DNA of 64,000 nucleotides, taken from contig JAHDGM010000008.1 of assembly GCA_020627655.1 (NCBI GenBank), forward strand, positions 1 to 64,000. The letters run 5' to 3'. The notes beneath the pieces were generated by a model that ran no database searches, had not been told where the DNA came from, and saw nothing but the letters and a program-made list of their open reading frames with translations. The DNA is from Hellea sp. Its GTDB lineage: Bacteria; Pseudomonadota; Alphaproteobacteria; Caulobacterales; Maricaulaceae. The position numbers and the translations under genes were made by a program. This document shows positions 52,434 to 62,555 of this stretch, one piece after another (positions within the stretch are counted from its first letter, which is position 1; the number at the start of each line of letters is the position of its first letter).

Positions 52434-54668
52434 CTAGTTGAAATTACCTGATAAAGCGACCCCAATGACGCGGGGTTCATTTACGAACCCTGTCAGATTG
52501 TTGAAATCAATAGCGCCTTTGAGATTTTCTTCATCGGTAATATTGCGGGCAAAGAGGGAAACCGTGTATTTGCCATCTGCTGCGCGGTATCCGACAGATG
52601 CTCCGCCTTCAAAATTACCTGATGTGGAAAATTCTTCGGCTTCATAAAGAAAGATATTAGTCTTTCCTTGCAGCGCCCAATCCGTATTGATGAAGAGCTC
52701 GCCATTACCCATTGGAGCTGTGTATTCAGCAAAGCCGTTAAGTGTTAAGTCCGGGGCATTAGGAAACGGATTACCGTCAATTAAAGCTTGTCCAAGATTA
52801 TTTTGTGGGTCGGTTGGTGTGCATAACCCTGAACCACAAACGGCTGTAGCCAGATCAGCATCTTGTATTTCCGTGTCTACATATCCAATGCCTGCTTGAA
52901 GCAACAGATTATCTGTCACTAAGAAGTCAAGATCTGCTTCAAAACCCATACCACGACCTTTATCAGCATTGATCACCTGATTAGTGTTGTTTTCGCCGCC
53001 AATGATAGAGAATTGCTGGTCATCTATTTCATAATAAAAAGCTGTCGCATTGAGCCGCATTCGATTATCCAGAAGCTCGCTTTTAAAGCCGGCCTCAAAA
53101 GACTGTATCGTTTCGGATGTGGCTACGGATTGTGGATCAACCAGCCCAAATTGAAATGCACTAAATGCTACGTCTCGTCCTTGAATGGTGGGTCCTCGAT
53201 ACCCCCGGGCAACACGTCCGTAAACATTGAAATCATCATTGACTTTGTAAAGGGCGCTCACATCCCAGCTTATATTGTCATCACTGATAGATGTTGGATT
53301 AACCGTTGGTCCTGGAGGAGGTTGAGGGGCTTCAAAATCACGATTATCTTCGGTGTATCTTAGGCCGCCTGTGAATGTTAACTGGTCAGACATGTCATAG
53401 CTGGCCTGGCCAAAAACGGCCCAGCTATCATTACTATGTGTCACAACGGTTTCAGGTGGGAATCCTGGTCCAACCGTGCGGACATCAAAACTGGTATCAA
53501 AAATATAGACCCCAGCCTGCCAATTCAGCGCCTCTTGATTATTGGAAGCCAGACGGAATTCCTGCGTGAACTGCTTCAGATCTTCAAGACGATCCTGAGT
53601 TTCTGCTGGAAAGGCGATTGTATCAGGCGTTAGCGGGTTCGGCGCACCTGCGTTGTTAAAAGAATTAGGTCCGACAAAACCTCCATCAATATCTCCAACA
53701 CTGGCGCTTTCACCCTTTTCGTAACCAGTGATACTGGTGAAGGTTAAGCCGCCAAGGTCATAGTTGATTTTTGCAGAATAACCGCTTGTGTCGGCTTCTT
53801 GTTCATTATCGGCTCCACCGTCGAAAAACACTGTGTCACGGTCGAAATCATTAATGAGTCCGCCTTCGCCTCTCTGGATAATATTAGCTCTGAAAAGAGC
53901 AGAAGTTCCATTATATTCCCGCATGTGGGCATTAAGCAAGATGTCCATATCTGCGTTAGGTGTAATCAGCATCTGCGCGCGTCCGGCAAATTCAGTAAAT
54001 TCCCCGAGGTCATCACCTGCCGTGTTTAAAACAGCATTGTCAACATAAGCGCTGCGAGAGCGGTGCAGAGCTGACAAACGTACAGCGACTTTGTCCTCAA
54101 CGATACCGCCACCCATGCCGCCTTCAGCATGAACAGTGTTAAAGGAGCCATAGCTAAGAGTGCCATTGGCGGAAAAATCTTGTGTGGGTTTGCGCGAGTC
54201 AAACTTAATAATGCCGGCGGGTGTATTACGTCCAAATAATGTGCCTTGTGGTCCGCGTAGTACTTCGACCTGCTCTGAGTCAAAGATAGGATTGCTTTTG
54301 AGAAGCACATTTTCCTGGACCACATCATCAATAATGATTGAGACAGGCTGTGATGCTGCAAGATCAAAGTCTACATTGCCCAGACCTCGTATATAAAAGC
54401 GCGGAGCTGTTCGCCCGTTTGAGCTTTCAGCGTAAACGCCAGGGACACGCGCTGCAATGGCCAGTATATCTTCCCCACCCAGCTGCAAAGCCTGAAATTC
54501 ATCACCTTCAATAGTTGATACAGAAATAGGAACGTCTTGAATATTTTCTGTGCGCTTTTGAGCCGTTACGATGATTTCATCTAGACTTGCATTTTGGGCT
54601 AGGGCAGGCGTAGCCAATAGTAATGGGGATACGAGTGCTGTGAAGACAGCAAGTTGGGATTTCAACAT
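52434..54668 (-). CDS. TonB-dependent outer-membrane receptor
   Basis: Signal peptide; DEIIVTAQKRTENIQDVPISV; plug and beta-barrel; start at MLKSQLAVF. Confidence 0.95.
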   Translation of the reverse strand: MLKSQLAVFTALVSPLLLATPALAQNASLDEIIVTAQKRTENIQDVPISVSTIEGDEFQALQLGGEDILAIAARVPGVYAESSNGRTAPRFYIRGLGNVDFDLAASQPVSIIIDDVVQENVLLKSNPIFDSEQVEVLRGPQGTLFGRNTPAGIIKFDSRKPTQDFSANGTLSYGSFNTVHAEGGMGGGIVEDKVAVRLSALHRSRSAYVDNAVLNTAGDDLGEFTEFAGRAQMLITPNADMDILLNAHMREYNGTSALFRANIIQRGEGGLINDFDRDTVFFDGGADNEQEADTSGYSAKINYDLGGLTFTSITGYEKGESASVGDIDGGFVGPNSFNNAGAPNPLTPDTIAFPAETQDRLEDLKQFTQEFRLASNNQEALNWQAGVYIFDTSFDVRTVGPGFPPETVVTHSNDSWAVFGQASYDMSDQLTFTGGLRYTEDNRDFEAPQPPPGPTVNPTSISDDNISWDVSALYKVNDDFNVYGRVARGYRGPTIQGRDVAFSAFQFGLVDPQSVATSETIQSFEAGFKSELLDNRMRLNATAFYYEIDDQQFSIIGGENNTNQVINADKGRGMGFEADLDFLVTDNLLLQAGIGYVDTEIQDADLATAVCGSGLCTPTDPQNNLGQALIDGNPFPNAPDLTLNGFAEYTAPMGNGELFINTDWALQGKTNIFLYEAEEFSTSGNFEGGASVGYRAADGKYTVSLFARNITDEENLKGAIDFNNLTGFVNEPRVIGVALSGNFN

Positions 54669-54812
54669 AGGTTTCTCCGAGAGAAGAGTTGGGGATTGTG
54701 AGGGTTCAAAAGACTGAATCATGATGCAAAGTACAAAACTCATGCCTTCAAGTCGATAAACAATACGATCCTTTAATGGAAAAGTCATAAGTTATGATAT
54801 TTTTACCACACT

Positions 54813-55352
54813 CTATTCTGAGAGATTGCTGATTCTCATCATCAAGGTTTGCAATTCTTCAATTTGCCGTGCTTCATTTTTGATGCCCATTTCCAGAACA
54901 AAAAGTTTACCGGTCTGATTTTTATTCAAAGTTTTCCCGTCATAATGGCGTTCTTTGATTTTGTGAAACTGAGAGAGCTTGGTTTTATGCTGATCAATTC
55001 GCACAGTGAGCTGATCTTTCAGGGCATCAATATCCATATGTTCGAGCGCGTAAAACTTGGCCAGTAATTCATCTTTTAACGAAGGCATTCTGTTAGGTTT
55101 TTTAGACCAGTTCCTCAGCGCCGTCTGACCTTTTTTTGTAATTGTATGGACAATGCGGTTGGGCTTGCCGGATTGGCTGATTTCTTGGCTTTCAACCAGC
55201 CCTTTATCCCGTAACTTTCCAAGTTCGCGATAAATTTGCTGATGGGATGCCCGCCAAAAAAAACCAATAGAGGCGTCAAAGTTCTTTGCAAGATCATAAC
55301 CACTCATTGGGCGGTCAGTTAAACAGACTAATATCGCTTCCGCGAGGGCCAT
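54813..55352 (-). CDS. PadR family transcriptional regulator
   Basis: AILVCLTDRPMSGYDLAKNFDASIGFFWRASHQQIYRELGKLRDKGLVE. Confidence 0.94.
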   Translation of the reverse strand: MALAEAILVCLTDRPMSGYDLAKNFDASIGFFWRASHQQIYRELGKLRDKGLVESQEISQSGKPNRIVHTITKKGQTALRNWSKKPNRMPSLKDELLAKFYALEHMDIDALKDQLTVRIDQHKTKLSQFHKIKERHYDGKTLNKNQTGKLFVLEMGIKNEARQIEELQTLMMRISNLSE

Positions 55353-55477
55353 TGAATATTCCTTTGTTTTTCCCGTTATTAAAGAGGTTAGGACTTGAGT
55401 TTCATTTAAGGATTGCACATAAGCGCCCAACAATAAAGATAATCATGCGCATGTACCATATCTAGCAGGGGGAATGC

Positions 55478-56353
55478 ATGTCACTGAAAAATAAAACCAT
55501 CTTTATGTCCGGAGGTTCCCGGGGAATTGGTTTGGCAATTGCAAAGCGTGCAGCTCAGGATGGTGCAAATATCGTAATTGCAGCCAAGACTGCCGAACCC
55601 CATCCGAAATTGCCCGGAACGATTTACACTGCAGCTAAAGAAATTGAGGCTGCTGGCGGAAAAGCCATGCCGATTTTGTGTGATATCCGCGACGAAAATA
55701 TGGTGCAAGAAGCTATTGATGCTACGATAGATAATTTTGGCGATATTGATATTTGCGTCAATAATGCCAGTGCTATTGCTTTGACCGGGACTGCAGGAAC
55801 TGAAATGAGGCGCTATGATTTGATGAATCAGGTCAATGCCCGCGGAACTTTCCTGTTATCAAAATTATGTTTGCCGCATCTGAAAAAGTCGGAAAATCCC
55901 CATATCCTTAATTTGTCACCACCTTTAGATATGTCGCCTAAATGGTTTAAAAATCATGTGGCTTACACCATGGCAAAATATGGCATGAGTATGTGTACAT
56001 TGGGTATGAGCGAAGAGTTTAAACCTTTTGGTATCGGGGTGAATTCTCTATGGCCTCTAACAGCTATCGATACGGCTGCAGTCCGTAATGTCTTGGGCGG
56101 TGATTCAATGGCGAAAATCAGCCGAACACCGGAAATTTTGGCAGATGCGGCTCATGTGGTTTTGACAAAACCGGGTAAGGAATTTACGGGCAATTTCGTC
56201 ATTGATGAAGAAATTCTACGGGCTGAGGGCGTGACGGATTTCTCAAAATATGCGCCTGGATATGACGGCCCATTGGCGGGGGATTTCTTTGTGCCTGATG
56301 AAGTCTTTGATCGATTGCCTACAGATGTCATGCGGCACCCGGGTTACGAATAA
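55478..56353 (+). CDS. SDR family oxidoreductase (HSDL2-like)
   Basis: MSGGSRGIGLAIAKRAAQDGANIVIAAKTAEPHPKLPGTIYTAAKEIEAAGG. Confidence 0.92.
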   Translation: MSLKNKTIFMSGGSRGIGLAIAKRAAQDGANIVIAAKTAEPHPKLPGTIYTAAKEIEAAGGKAMPILCDIRDENMVQEAIDATIDNFGDIDICVNNASAIALTGTAGTEMRRYDLMNQVNARGTFLLSKLCLPHLKKSENPHILNLSPPLDMSPKWFKNHVAYTMAKYGMSMCTLGMSEEFKPFGIGVNSLWPLTAIDTAAVRNVLGGDSMAKISRTPEILADAAHVVLTKPGKEFTGNFVIDEEILRAEGVTDFSKYAPGYDGPLAGDFFVPDEVFDRLPTDVMRHPGYE

Positions 56354-56354
56354 T

Positions 56355-56765
56355 ATGGCGACTCTCAACGCCACAGACCCTACGCCTGAGCAAATTAAAG
56401 CTTTTCTTTCGCACGCAAAAGCCGGGGAGCCAGTCTATATGCCCAACCTGCTGAAGTTCAAAGACAAGGCGACTTACAAGAACGGCGAAGATATTTCCGG
56501 ACGCGAAGCCTATAGCCGCTATGCCGAAGGGTTTGCAAAAATTAATGGGGCAAAAACCGAAACTATTTTTGGCGGAAATGCTAATGTGTTTATGATTGGC
56601 CAGGGCGATGGCGAATGGGATGCTGTTGCGCTTGTGAAATATGATAGCGCCCAGGCCATGTTTGACGCGGCTAGTTCTGACGCCTATCGTGAAATTCACA
56701 AACATCGCCGCGCCGGATTAGAAGGCCAGCTTTTAATCAGCTGTGATAATACAAAAATATTTTAG
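56355..56765 (+). CDS. DUF1330-like protein
   Basis: EPVYMPNLLKFKDKA...SGREAYSRYAEGF...SSDAYREIHKHRRAGLEGQLLI. Confidence 0.8.
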   Translation: MATLNATDPTPEQIKAFLSHAKAGEPVYMPNLLKFKDKATYKNGEDISGREAYSRYAEGFAKINGAKTETIFGGNANVFMIGQGDGEWDAVALVKYDSAQAMFDAASSDAYREIHKHRRAGLEGQLLISCDNTKIF

Positions 56766-56774
56766 GATAGATCT

Positions 56775-57605
56775 ATGAGCTACGAATGTTTTGACGTTTC
56801 CATTGAAGACAAAGTCGCCCATATCGTTTTATCCCGCCCCGAAAAACGTAATGCAATGGCTATGTCCTTTTGGACAGACCTACCTAAGATCATTGCAGAT
56901 ATAGATGATAACGCTAAAGCTAGAGCCATAGTTATTTCATCAACAGGCCCAATATTTTGTGCGGGCATTGATCTGACAATGCTGTCCAGTGTCGGTGGTG
57001 ATGGTAATAAGAATAAAGCCGATTATGGCGCTGCATTTCTCGATAAGGTCACCCAGCTTCAGGATAGCCTAAGCTCATTGGAAAGTTGCCGAATTCCAGT
57101 GATCATTGCTATTCAGGGCGGCTGTATTGGCGGCGGTGTTGATCTGGTTACGGCGGCAGATATTCGTTTGGGTACAGATGACAGTTATATCTGTATCCAG
57201 GAAATCAATGTGGGCATGACGGCAGATGTCGGGACCTTCCCGCGCATTTTAAATCACATGCCTGAGGGGATTGTCAGAGAGCTGGCTTACACGGGCCGCA
57301 AAATGGGTTCTAAAGAGCTCATGAAACACGGCTTTTATAATGAAGTCTATGACAGTCAGGAAGCTATGGTCGTGGCGGCACTGGATATGGCCAAGACCAT
57401 TGCGTCAAAGCCGCCTTTGGCTGTTTACGGATGTAAGCGGATTATCACCTATGCACGGGATCATAATACTCGCGATACATTGGATCAGATCGGTGTTTGG
57501 AATATGTCTATGCTTATTCCATCTGAAATGATGGAAGCCATGCAGGCCAATATGCAGAAACGCGACGGTACGTATTCGGATCTTCCGAAACGTAAAAAGG
57601 CTTAA
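56775..57605 (+). CDS. Crotonase/enoyl-CoA hydratase family protein (dienoyl-CoA isomerase-like)
   Basis: HIVLSRPEKRNAMAMSFW; FCAGIDLTML; QGGCIGGGVDLVTAADIRL. Confidence 0.92.
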   Translation: MSYECFDVSIEDKVAHIVLSRPEKRNAMAMSFWTDLPKIIADIDDNAKARAIVISSTGPIFCAGIDLTMLSSVGGDGNKNKADYGAAFLDKVTQLQDSLSSLESCRIPVIIAIQGGCIGGGVDLVTAADIRLGTDDSYICIQEINVGMTADVGTFPRILNHMPEGIVRELAYTGRKMGSKELMKHGFYNEVYDSQEAMVVAALDMAKTIASKPPLAVYGCKRIITYARDHNTRDTLDQIGVWNMSMLIPSEMMEAMQANMQKRDGTYSDLPKRKKA

Positions 57606-57685
57606 GGTTTAATTCCCCTCTCAGGCGGGTTTGTTTGCATTCGCCAATTACTTAGGCTTTAATCTCCCGAACTTACGGAGAGATC

Positions 57686-59008
57686 ATGTCTAAAAAATCT
57701 ATCTTATTATCGGGCGCAACAGGATTATTATTATCTATATCGGCGCAGGCTCACGACGCTGCCGAAAATATGGACGATCTAACCCGGGCTATTGCAGTTG
57801 ATTATGAAGAACGCCTTGAAGATCTCTATACGCATTTTCATGCCAATCCTGAACTATCATTTGTTGAAAATAAAACGGCTGCTCGTATGGCCGAAGAACT
57901 TCGGGCGCTCGGTTATGATGTGACCGAAGGTGTGGGCGGCACGGGCGTGGTTGCAGTATTAAAAAACGGGGACGGGCCGACTGTGATGATGCGCGCTGAT
58001 ATGGACGGACTGCCCGTTAAAGAAAATACGGGGCTCGCACACGCATCTAAGGCCGTACAAAAAGATCGCAATGGCAATGAGTTTCCGGTCATGCATGCCT
58101 GTGGTCACGACGTTCATATAACATCTATGGTCGGTTCGGCGAAAGCCATGCAGGATATTAAACATGAGTGGTCGGGCACTCTGGTTTTGATTGTTCAACC
58201 TGCTGAAGAAATTATTGCCGGCGCCAAGGCGATGATTGAGGATGGTCTTTTTACACGTTTTCCGAAACCTGATTATGTGATCGGATTTCACGTCTGGTCC
58301 GGTCTTACGCCAGGTAAAATCATTATTGAGCCAGGTACAGTTATGAGCAGTTCAGATTCTGTTTATATCACTATCAAAGGAGTTGGAGCTCACGGTGCGT
58401 CGCCGCATCAAGGTTTGGATCCCATAATGATCGGCTCAAGCATTGTTATGAATCTGCAAACTATTATTACGCGGAATGTAGCACCGCTGAAACCAGGCAT
58501 TATAACGGTTGGGACTTTCCATGCGGGCACTAAGAATAACATTATTCCTCATGAGGCTAAACTGGGTTTGACCGTTCGTTCGGATGATCCCGAAACTCGG
58601 GAAAAGCTCCTTGAAGGTATTAAGCGGGTTACGAATAATACGGCCAAAGCGCTGGGCGTACCCGAAGACCTTATGCCAGTGATCGAGCATGCGCCAAACC
58701 GGACGCCGCCAACAATTAATGACCCAGAAGTAACAGCTATTGTGAGAGGTGTTTTTGAAGAGGAGATGGGAGATCATCTCATGCGCCGCCCTAGGGACGG
58801 AATGGGTGCAGAAGATTTTGCCTATTTAATGGCGCCAGAAACCGGGGTGAAGGGTGTTTATTTTTCCGTAGGTGGTTCGATCAGTGAAGATCCAAGTCAG
58901 GCTCCCTCGCATCATTCTCCTGAATTCAACGTTTCGCCCAAGCCATCTATTTCGGTTGGGACTGAAGCTATGGTACGCGGCGCTGTGGCTCTGTTTAATC
59001 AAGATTAG
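57686..59008 (+). CDS. M20 family amidohydrolase, predicted exported
   Basis: Signal peptide; MMRADMDGLPVKENTGL; MHACGHDVHITSMVG; QPAEEIIAGAKAMIEDG. Confidence 0.94.
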   Translation: MSKKSILLSGATGLLLSISAQAHDAAENMDDLTRAIAVDYEERLEDLYTHFHANPELSFVENKTAARMAEELRALGYDVTEGVGGTGVVAVLKNGDGPTVMMRADMDGLPVKENTGLAHASKAVQKDRNGNEFPVMHACGHDVHITSMVGSAKAMQDIKHEWSGTLVLIVQPAEEIIAGAKAMIEDGLFTRFPKPDYVIGFHVWSGLTPGKIIIEPGTVMSSSDSVYITIKGVGAHGASPHQGLDPIMIGSSIVMNLQTIITRNVAPLKPGIITVGTFHAGTKNNIIPHEAKLGLTVRSDDPETREKLLEGIKRVTNNTAKALGVPEDLMPVIEHAPNRTPPTINDPEVTAIVRGVFEEEMGDHLMRRPRDGMGAEDFAYLMAPETGVKGVYFSVGGSISEDPSQAPSHHSPEFNVSPKPSISVGTEAMVRGAVALFNQD

Positions 59009-59033
59009 AAAGCGGTTTTCATAGTCTTTGTGC

Positions 59034-59067
59034 TTGCGTTTAATGGGCGAGCCCTTATAGGGCGCCC
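59034..59067 (+). promoter_or_regulatory. Putative leaderless promoter TTGCGT-N16-TATAGG-N6-ATG overlapping an inverted repeat
   Basis: -35 at 59034-59039; -10 at 59056-59061; GGGCG-AG-CCCT-TAT-AGGG-CGCCC abuts ATG at 59068. Confidence 0.4.
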
Positions 59068-60651
59068 ATGCTTACCATTACGGATTTAGATTATGCGGTA
59101 CAGGGCCGCCCGCTCTTTCGCAGTGCCTCGGCTTTTATTGCGGCGGGATGGAAGGTTGGACTGATCGGCCGTAATGGAACGGGGAAATCTACGCTTCTGA
59201 AAATCATCCGCGAAGAAGTTCAATCCGGCGCGGCGAATTCTTCAATCAGTTTGAATAAACGGGCTCGGCTTGGCTGGGTCGCACAGGAAGTTGCCGCGAC
59301 TGATGACACTATAATGGACGTGGTTCTGGCAGCCGATTCTGAGCGGCATGCTTTAATGCAGGAAGTCGAAACAGCGACTGATCCTGATCGCATTGGTGAA
59401 ATTTACGAACGTCTGACGGATATGGATGCCTGGAACGCTGATACGCGGGCGGCGATTGTGTTGTCGGGTCTTGGTTTCAAGCCCGAAGAATTTAACCGCG
59501 CCACCAAAGAGTTTTCAGGCGGCTGGCGGATGCGGGCCGCTATTGCCGGTGTATTAGTCTCGGAGCCAGATGTTTTATTATTAGACGAGCCGACCAATTA
59601 TCTGGACCTTGAAGGCGCGGCCTGGCTTGAGCGATATATCAGAAAATATCCGCATACAGTGATCATGGTCAGTCATGACCGGGAAATGCTCAATCGCTCA
59701 GTCACCCACACACTGGCTCTGGAACATCAACAGTTAACAGTAACGCCGGGCGGTTATGATGACTGGATGAAATTGCAGGCGGCCAAGACGGCGCAGCTTA
59801 CGGCGCAAAAAGCCAAGCAGGATGCGGAGAAAGCGCACCTTCAAGCTTTTGTGGATCGTTTCAAAGCGAAAGCCTCCAAGGCCCGTCAGGCCCAGTCGCG
59901 GGTGAAGATGCTGGAAAAAATGCAGGATATTGCTATTCCTATTGCGGAACGAACTGTGCCGTTTAGTTTCCCGGCTCCTAAAGGTAAACTGGCCCCGCCT
60001 ATGCTTGAGCTCGAAGACGCTGATCTGGGTTACGGTTCAGATGCGAAAATATTGTCCAATGTGAATCTGCGATTTGATCCTGATGATCGAATCGCCATTG
60101 TCGGCGCTAATGGGCAGGGTAAAACCACATTGGTGAAATCCATTGCGCAGCGCCTCCCGCTTATGGAGGGTCGTCGCAAAGCTTCCTCATCACTTCGGAT
60201 AGGGTATTTCTCTCAAGACCAATTGGACGAACTGACAGAGGGGGAGACGGTCCTCAATCATGTTCAGCAAAAATTAGAAAAAGGAACACCTGAAGGTAAA
60301 GCCCGCGCTGCGGCAGCACAAATGGGATTTCCCTATGAAAAAGTGGAAACCAATGTTGAGAAGCTTTCAGGCGGTGAGAAAGTTCGGCTTTTACTCGGCC
60401 TTATGGCCATCGATAAACCTCACGTTCTGATACTTGATGAACCGACCTCACACCTGGATATCGATAGCCGCGAAGCTCTTATTTATGCACTCAATGACTT
60501 TCCGGGCGCGGTGCTATTAATCACTCACGATGTTTATCTTGCCGAAGCAACCGCTGATCGTCTTTGGCTTGTGAATAATGGTAAGGCCGAACGCTATGAC
60601 GGTGATTTACGGGACTATAAAAAACTGGTGATGCAGGCTGATAAGGCTTAA
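59068..60651 (+). CDS. ABC-F family ATP-binding protein
   Basis: Two ABC domains: GRNGTGKSTL, FSGGWRMRAAIAGVL, LDEPTNYLDL; ANGQGKTTLVKS, LSGGEKVRLLLGL. Confidence 0.94.
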   Translation: MLTITDLDYAVQGRPLFRSASAFIAAGWKVGLIGRNGTGKSTLLKIIREEVQSGAANSSISLNKRARLGWVAQEVAATDDTIMDVVLAADSERHALMQEVETATDPDRIGEIYERLTDMDAWNADTRAAIVLSGLGFKPEEFNRATKEFSGGWRMRAAIAGVLVSEPDVLLLDEPTNYLDLEGAAWLERYIRKYPHTVIMVSHDREMLNRSVTHTLALEHQQLTVTPGGYDDWMKLQAAKTAQLTAQKAKQDAEKAHLQAFVDRFKAKASKARQAQSRVKMLEKMQDIAIPIAERTVPFSFPAPKGKLAPPMLELEDADLGYGSDAKILSNVNLRFDPDDRIAIVGANGQGKTTLVKSIAQRLPLMEGRRKASSSLRIGYFSQDQLDELTEGETVLNHVQQKLEKGTPEGKARAAAAQMGFPYEKVETNVEKLSGGEKVRLLLGLMAIDKPHVLILDEPTSHLDIDSREALIYALNDFPGAVLLITHDVYLAEATADRLWLVNNGKAERYDGDLRDYKKLVMQADKA

Positions 60652-60662
60652 TCATCAGAACT

Positions 60663-60785
60663 ATGAAAGGCAAAAGTCTCCACTATTGGGTTTACCCTGT
60701 GTATAGTCAATCCACGAAGGAGTTTTACGAAACGGGCATGAGCACAGGTTCTGAGCGTTTTGAAGAGATAAAGTTAGAAATATGA
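60663..60785 (+). CDS. Possible 40-aa small ORF, ATGA-coupled to the DUF1295 gene
   Basis: MKGKSLHYWVYPVYSQSTKEFYETGMSTGSERFEEIKLEI*; TGA overlaps the next ATG at 60782; no strong SD. Confidence 0.25.
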   Translation: MKGKSLHYWVYPVYSQSTKEFYETGMSTGSERFEEIKLEI

Positions 60786-61642
60786 AATTTATCGTCATTT
60801 TATGTATCGCCACTTTGATGGGTTTAGGGGTTGCCTGGGGCGGAAGCCAAGGCGGGAAATTTGCTATGGGTTACCCTATATTTCTGATGTCGGCGCTTTT
60901 GGCTTTTTTGATAAACTGGGTGGCTTATATTCCCGCACAGCTTAATCGAACTGAGAAATTTTATGATTTAACCGGATCATTGACATATTTGACGACAATT
61001 ATCTTGGCGGCATTTCTGGCTTCACCGTTAGATATCAGGGCTAAGATTGTTGTCGCTATGGTTTGTATCTGGGCGCTGCGATTGGGATCATTCTTGTTCC
61101 GCCGTATTCTGAAGGATGGTAAGGATCACCGCTTTGATCATATCAAAACTAATCCGCCCCGTTTCTTGATGGCCTGGACATTGCAGGCTCTATGGGTGGT
61201 TCTCACATCGGCCTGTGCTGTCGCCATTATTACATCTGAAACCCAAAAACCTTTAGGGCTTTGGGCCTATGGAGGTATTGGCCTGTGGGTTATTGGATTT
61301 GCGGTTGAGGTGATTGCCGATAAGCAGAAATCTGATTTTCGGAAAAATCCGGATAATAAAGGCCGGTTTATCAATTCTGGTCTTTGGGCCTGGTCCCGCC
61401 ATCCCAATTACTTCGGAGAGATTATATTGTGGATCGGCATTGCGTTGATGGCTGTACCCGTTTTATCCGGCTGGCAATGGGTCTGTTTAATCTCGCCTTT
61501 ATTTGTCATCTTCCTGCTGACAAAGGTCAGCGGAATACCAACCTTGGCCAAGGCCGGTCAAAAGCGATGGGGCGATGTGCCGGCCTATCAAGCTTATCTT
61601 GAAAATACACCGCTACTTGTACCACGGCCGCCTAAGGCCTAA
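60782..61642 (+). CDS. DUF1295 family membrane protein
   Basis: FINSGLWAWSRHPNYFGEIILWIGIAL; KQKSDFRKNPDNKGRF. Confidence 0.92.
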   Translation: MKFIVILCIATLMGLGVAWGGSQGGKFAMGYPIFLMSALLAFLINWVAYIPAQLNRTEKFYDLTGSLTYLTTIILAAFLASPLDIRAKIVVAMVCIWALRLGSFLFRRILKDGKDHRFDHIKTNPPRFLMAWTLQALWVVLTSACAVAIITSETQKPLGLWAYGGIGLWVIGFAVEVIADKQKSDFRKNPDNKGRFINSGLWAWSRHPNYFGEIILWIGIALMAVPVLSGWQWVCLISPLFVIFLLTKVSGIPTLAKAGQKRWGDVPAYQAYLENTPLLVPRPPKA

Positions 61643-61650
61643 GATTTCAC

Positions 61651-62532
61651 ATGCCCAGTTTTACCCACAACCTGATTTTGACTGCATACCGCATGGGACT
61701 TGTCCCTAACCCCATGAAAAAAGCGCTCGATACAGGACGGGTTATTCGTCAAAGACCATCAGACAAACATGTAAAAAAATTCGATTTAAGGACTGAGCAG
61801 TTTGAAGGATCACCTGTCTATAATTACGGCGTGCCCAACGACGGTGATCCGATTTTATATTACTGTCACGGTGGAGGTTATGTTATCGGCATGCTTGAGC
61901 CTTATTTTGACCTGACAGGGAATCTTTACAAGGCATTGCAGTTTCCAGTCATAGTGCCTGAATATCCCATGCCGCTTGAAATCGATGCCTTATCTATGCG
62001 GCAATGGGTTTTAAATCATTTCAACTCTGTCTTAGAAAACTATCCCAAATCACCCATTATACTGGCCGGAGATAGTGCTGGTGCCAATATGGCATTGGCA
62101 CTTGCGCAGGAACTACCCAAAAACAGACGTAAATCAATTGCTGGTCTTTATATGTTATTTAGCTGGCTCGACCTGCGCCGCGGCGAAGCCGACTATCCGG
62201 AACACAAAGAAGAGGTTTTGCTGCACCGGGAATATATGGAAGGCGTTACGGATCGTTTTCGTGGTGATCTGGCGGCGGCTGATCCACGGATCAGCCCAAT
62301 CTTTGGCGCGCTGGATCAGCTCCCGCCCATGCGTATTATTTCTGCCGATAGAGATATGCTGTATGAAGATTCGACGGAACTCGATCGATTGATGTCTGCT
62401 GGCAATTACCCCTATACCCATCATACATATGAAGGTTATGGCCATGACTTTTGGATGTTTCCCAGCTCTGATGGCCGAAAGGCCATCTCAAAGATTACCG
62501 CGAACATGAAAGAAGATGTCGCTGTAGCTTAA
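61651..62532 (+). CDS. Alpha/beta hydrolase (HSL-type)
   Basis: YYCHGGGYVIGM; LAGDSAGANMALAL; YEGYGHDFWMFP. Confidence 0.92.
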   Translation: MPSFTHNLILTAYRMGLVPNPMKKALDTGRVIRQRPSDKHVKKFDLRTEQFEGSPVYNYGVPNDGDPILYYCHGGGYVIGMLEPYFDLTGNLYKALQFPVIVPEYPMPLEIDALSMRQWVLNHFNSVLENYPKSPIILAGDSAGANMALALAQELPKNRRKSIAGLYMLFSWLDLRRGEADYPEHKEEVLLHREYMEGVTDRFRGDLAAADPRISPIFGALDQLPPMRIISADRDMLYEDSTELDRLMSAGNYPYTHHTYEGYGHDFWMFPSSDGRKAISKITANMKEDVAVA

Positions 62533-62555
62533 GAAACGACTTAGGTAGATTTAAT

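Noticed and set aside
55444-55453. CATGCGCATG palindrome near the PadR/SDR divergence
   Set aside because: Only 10 bp and not matching a PadR operator arrangement I can assert; needs comparative data.
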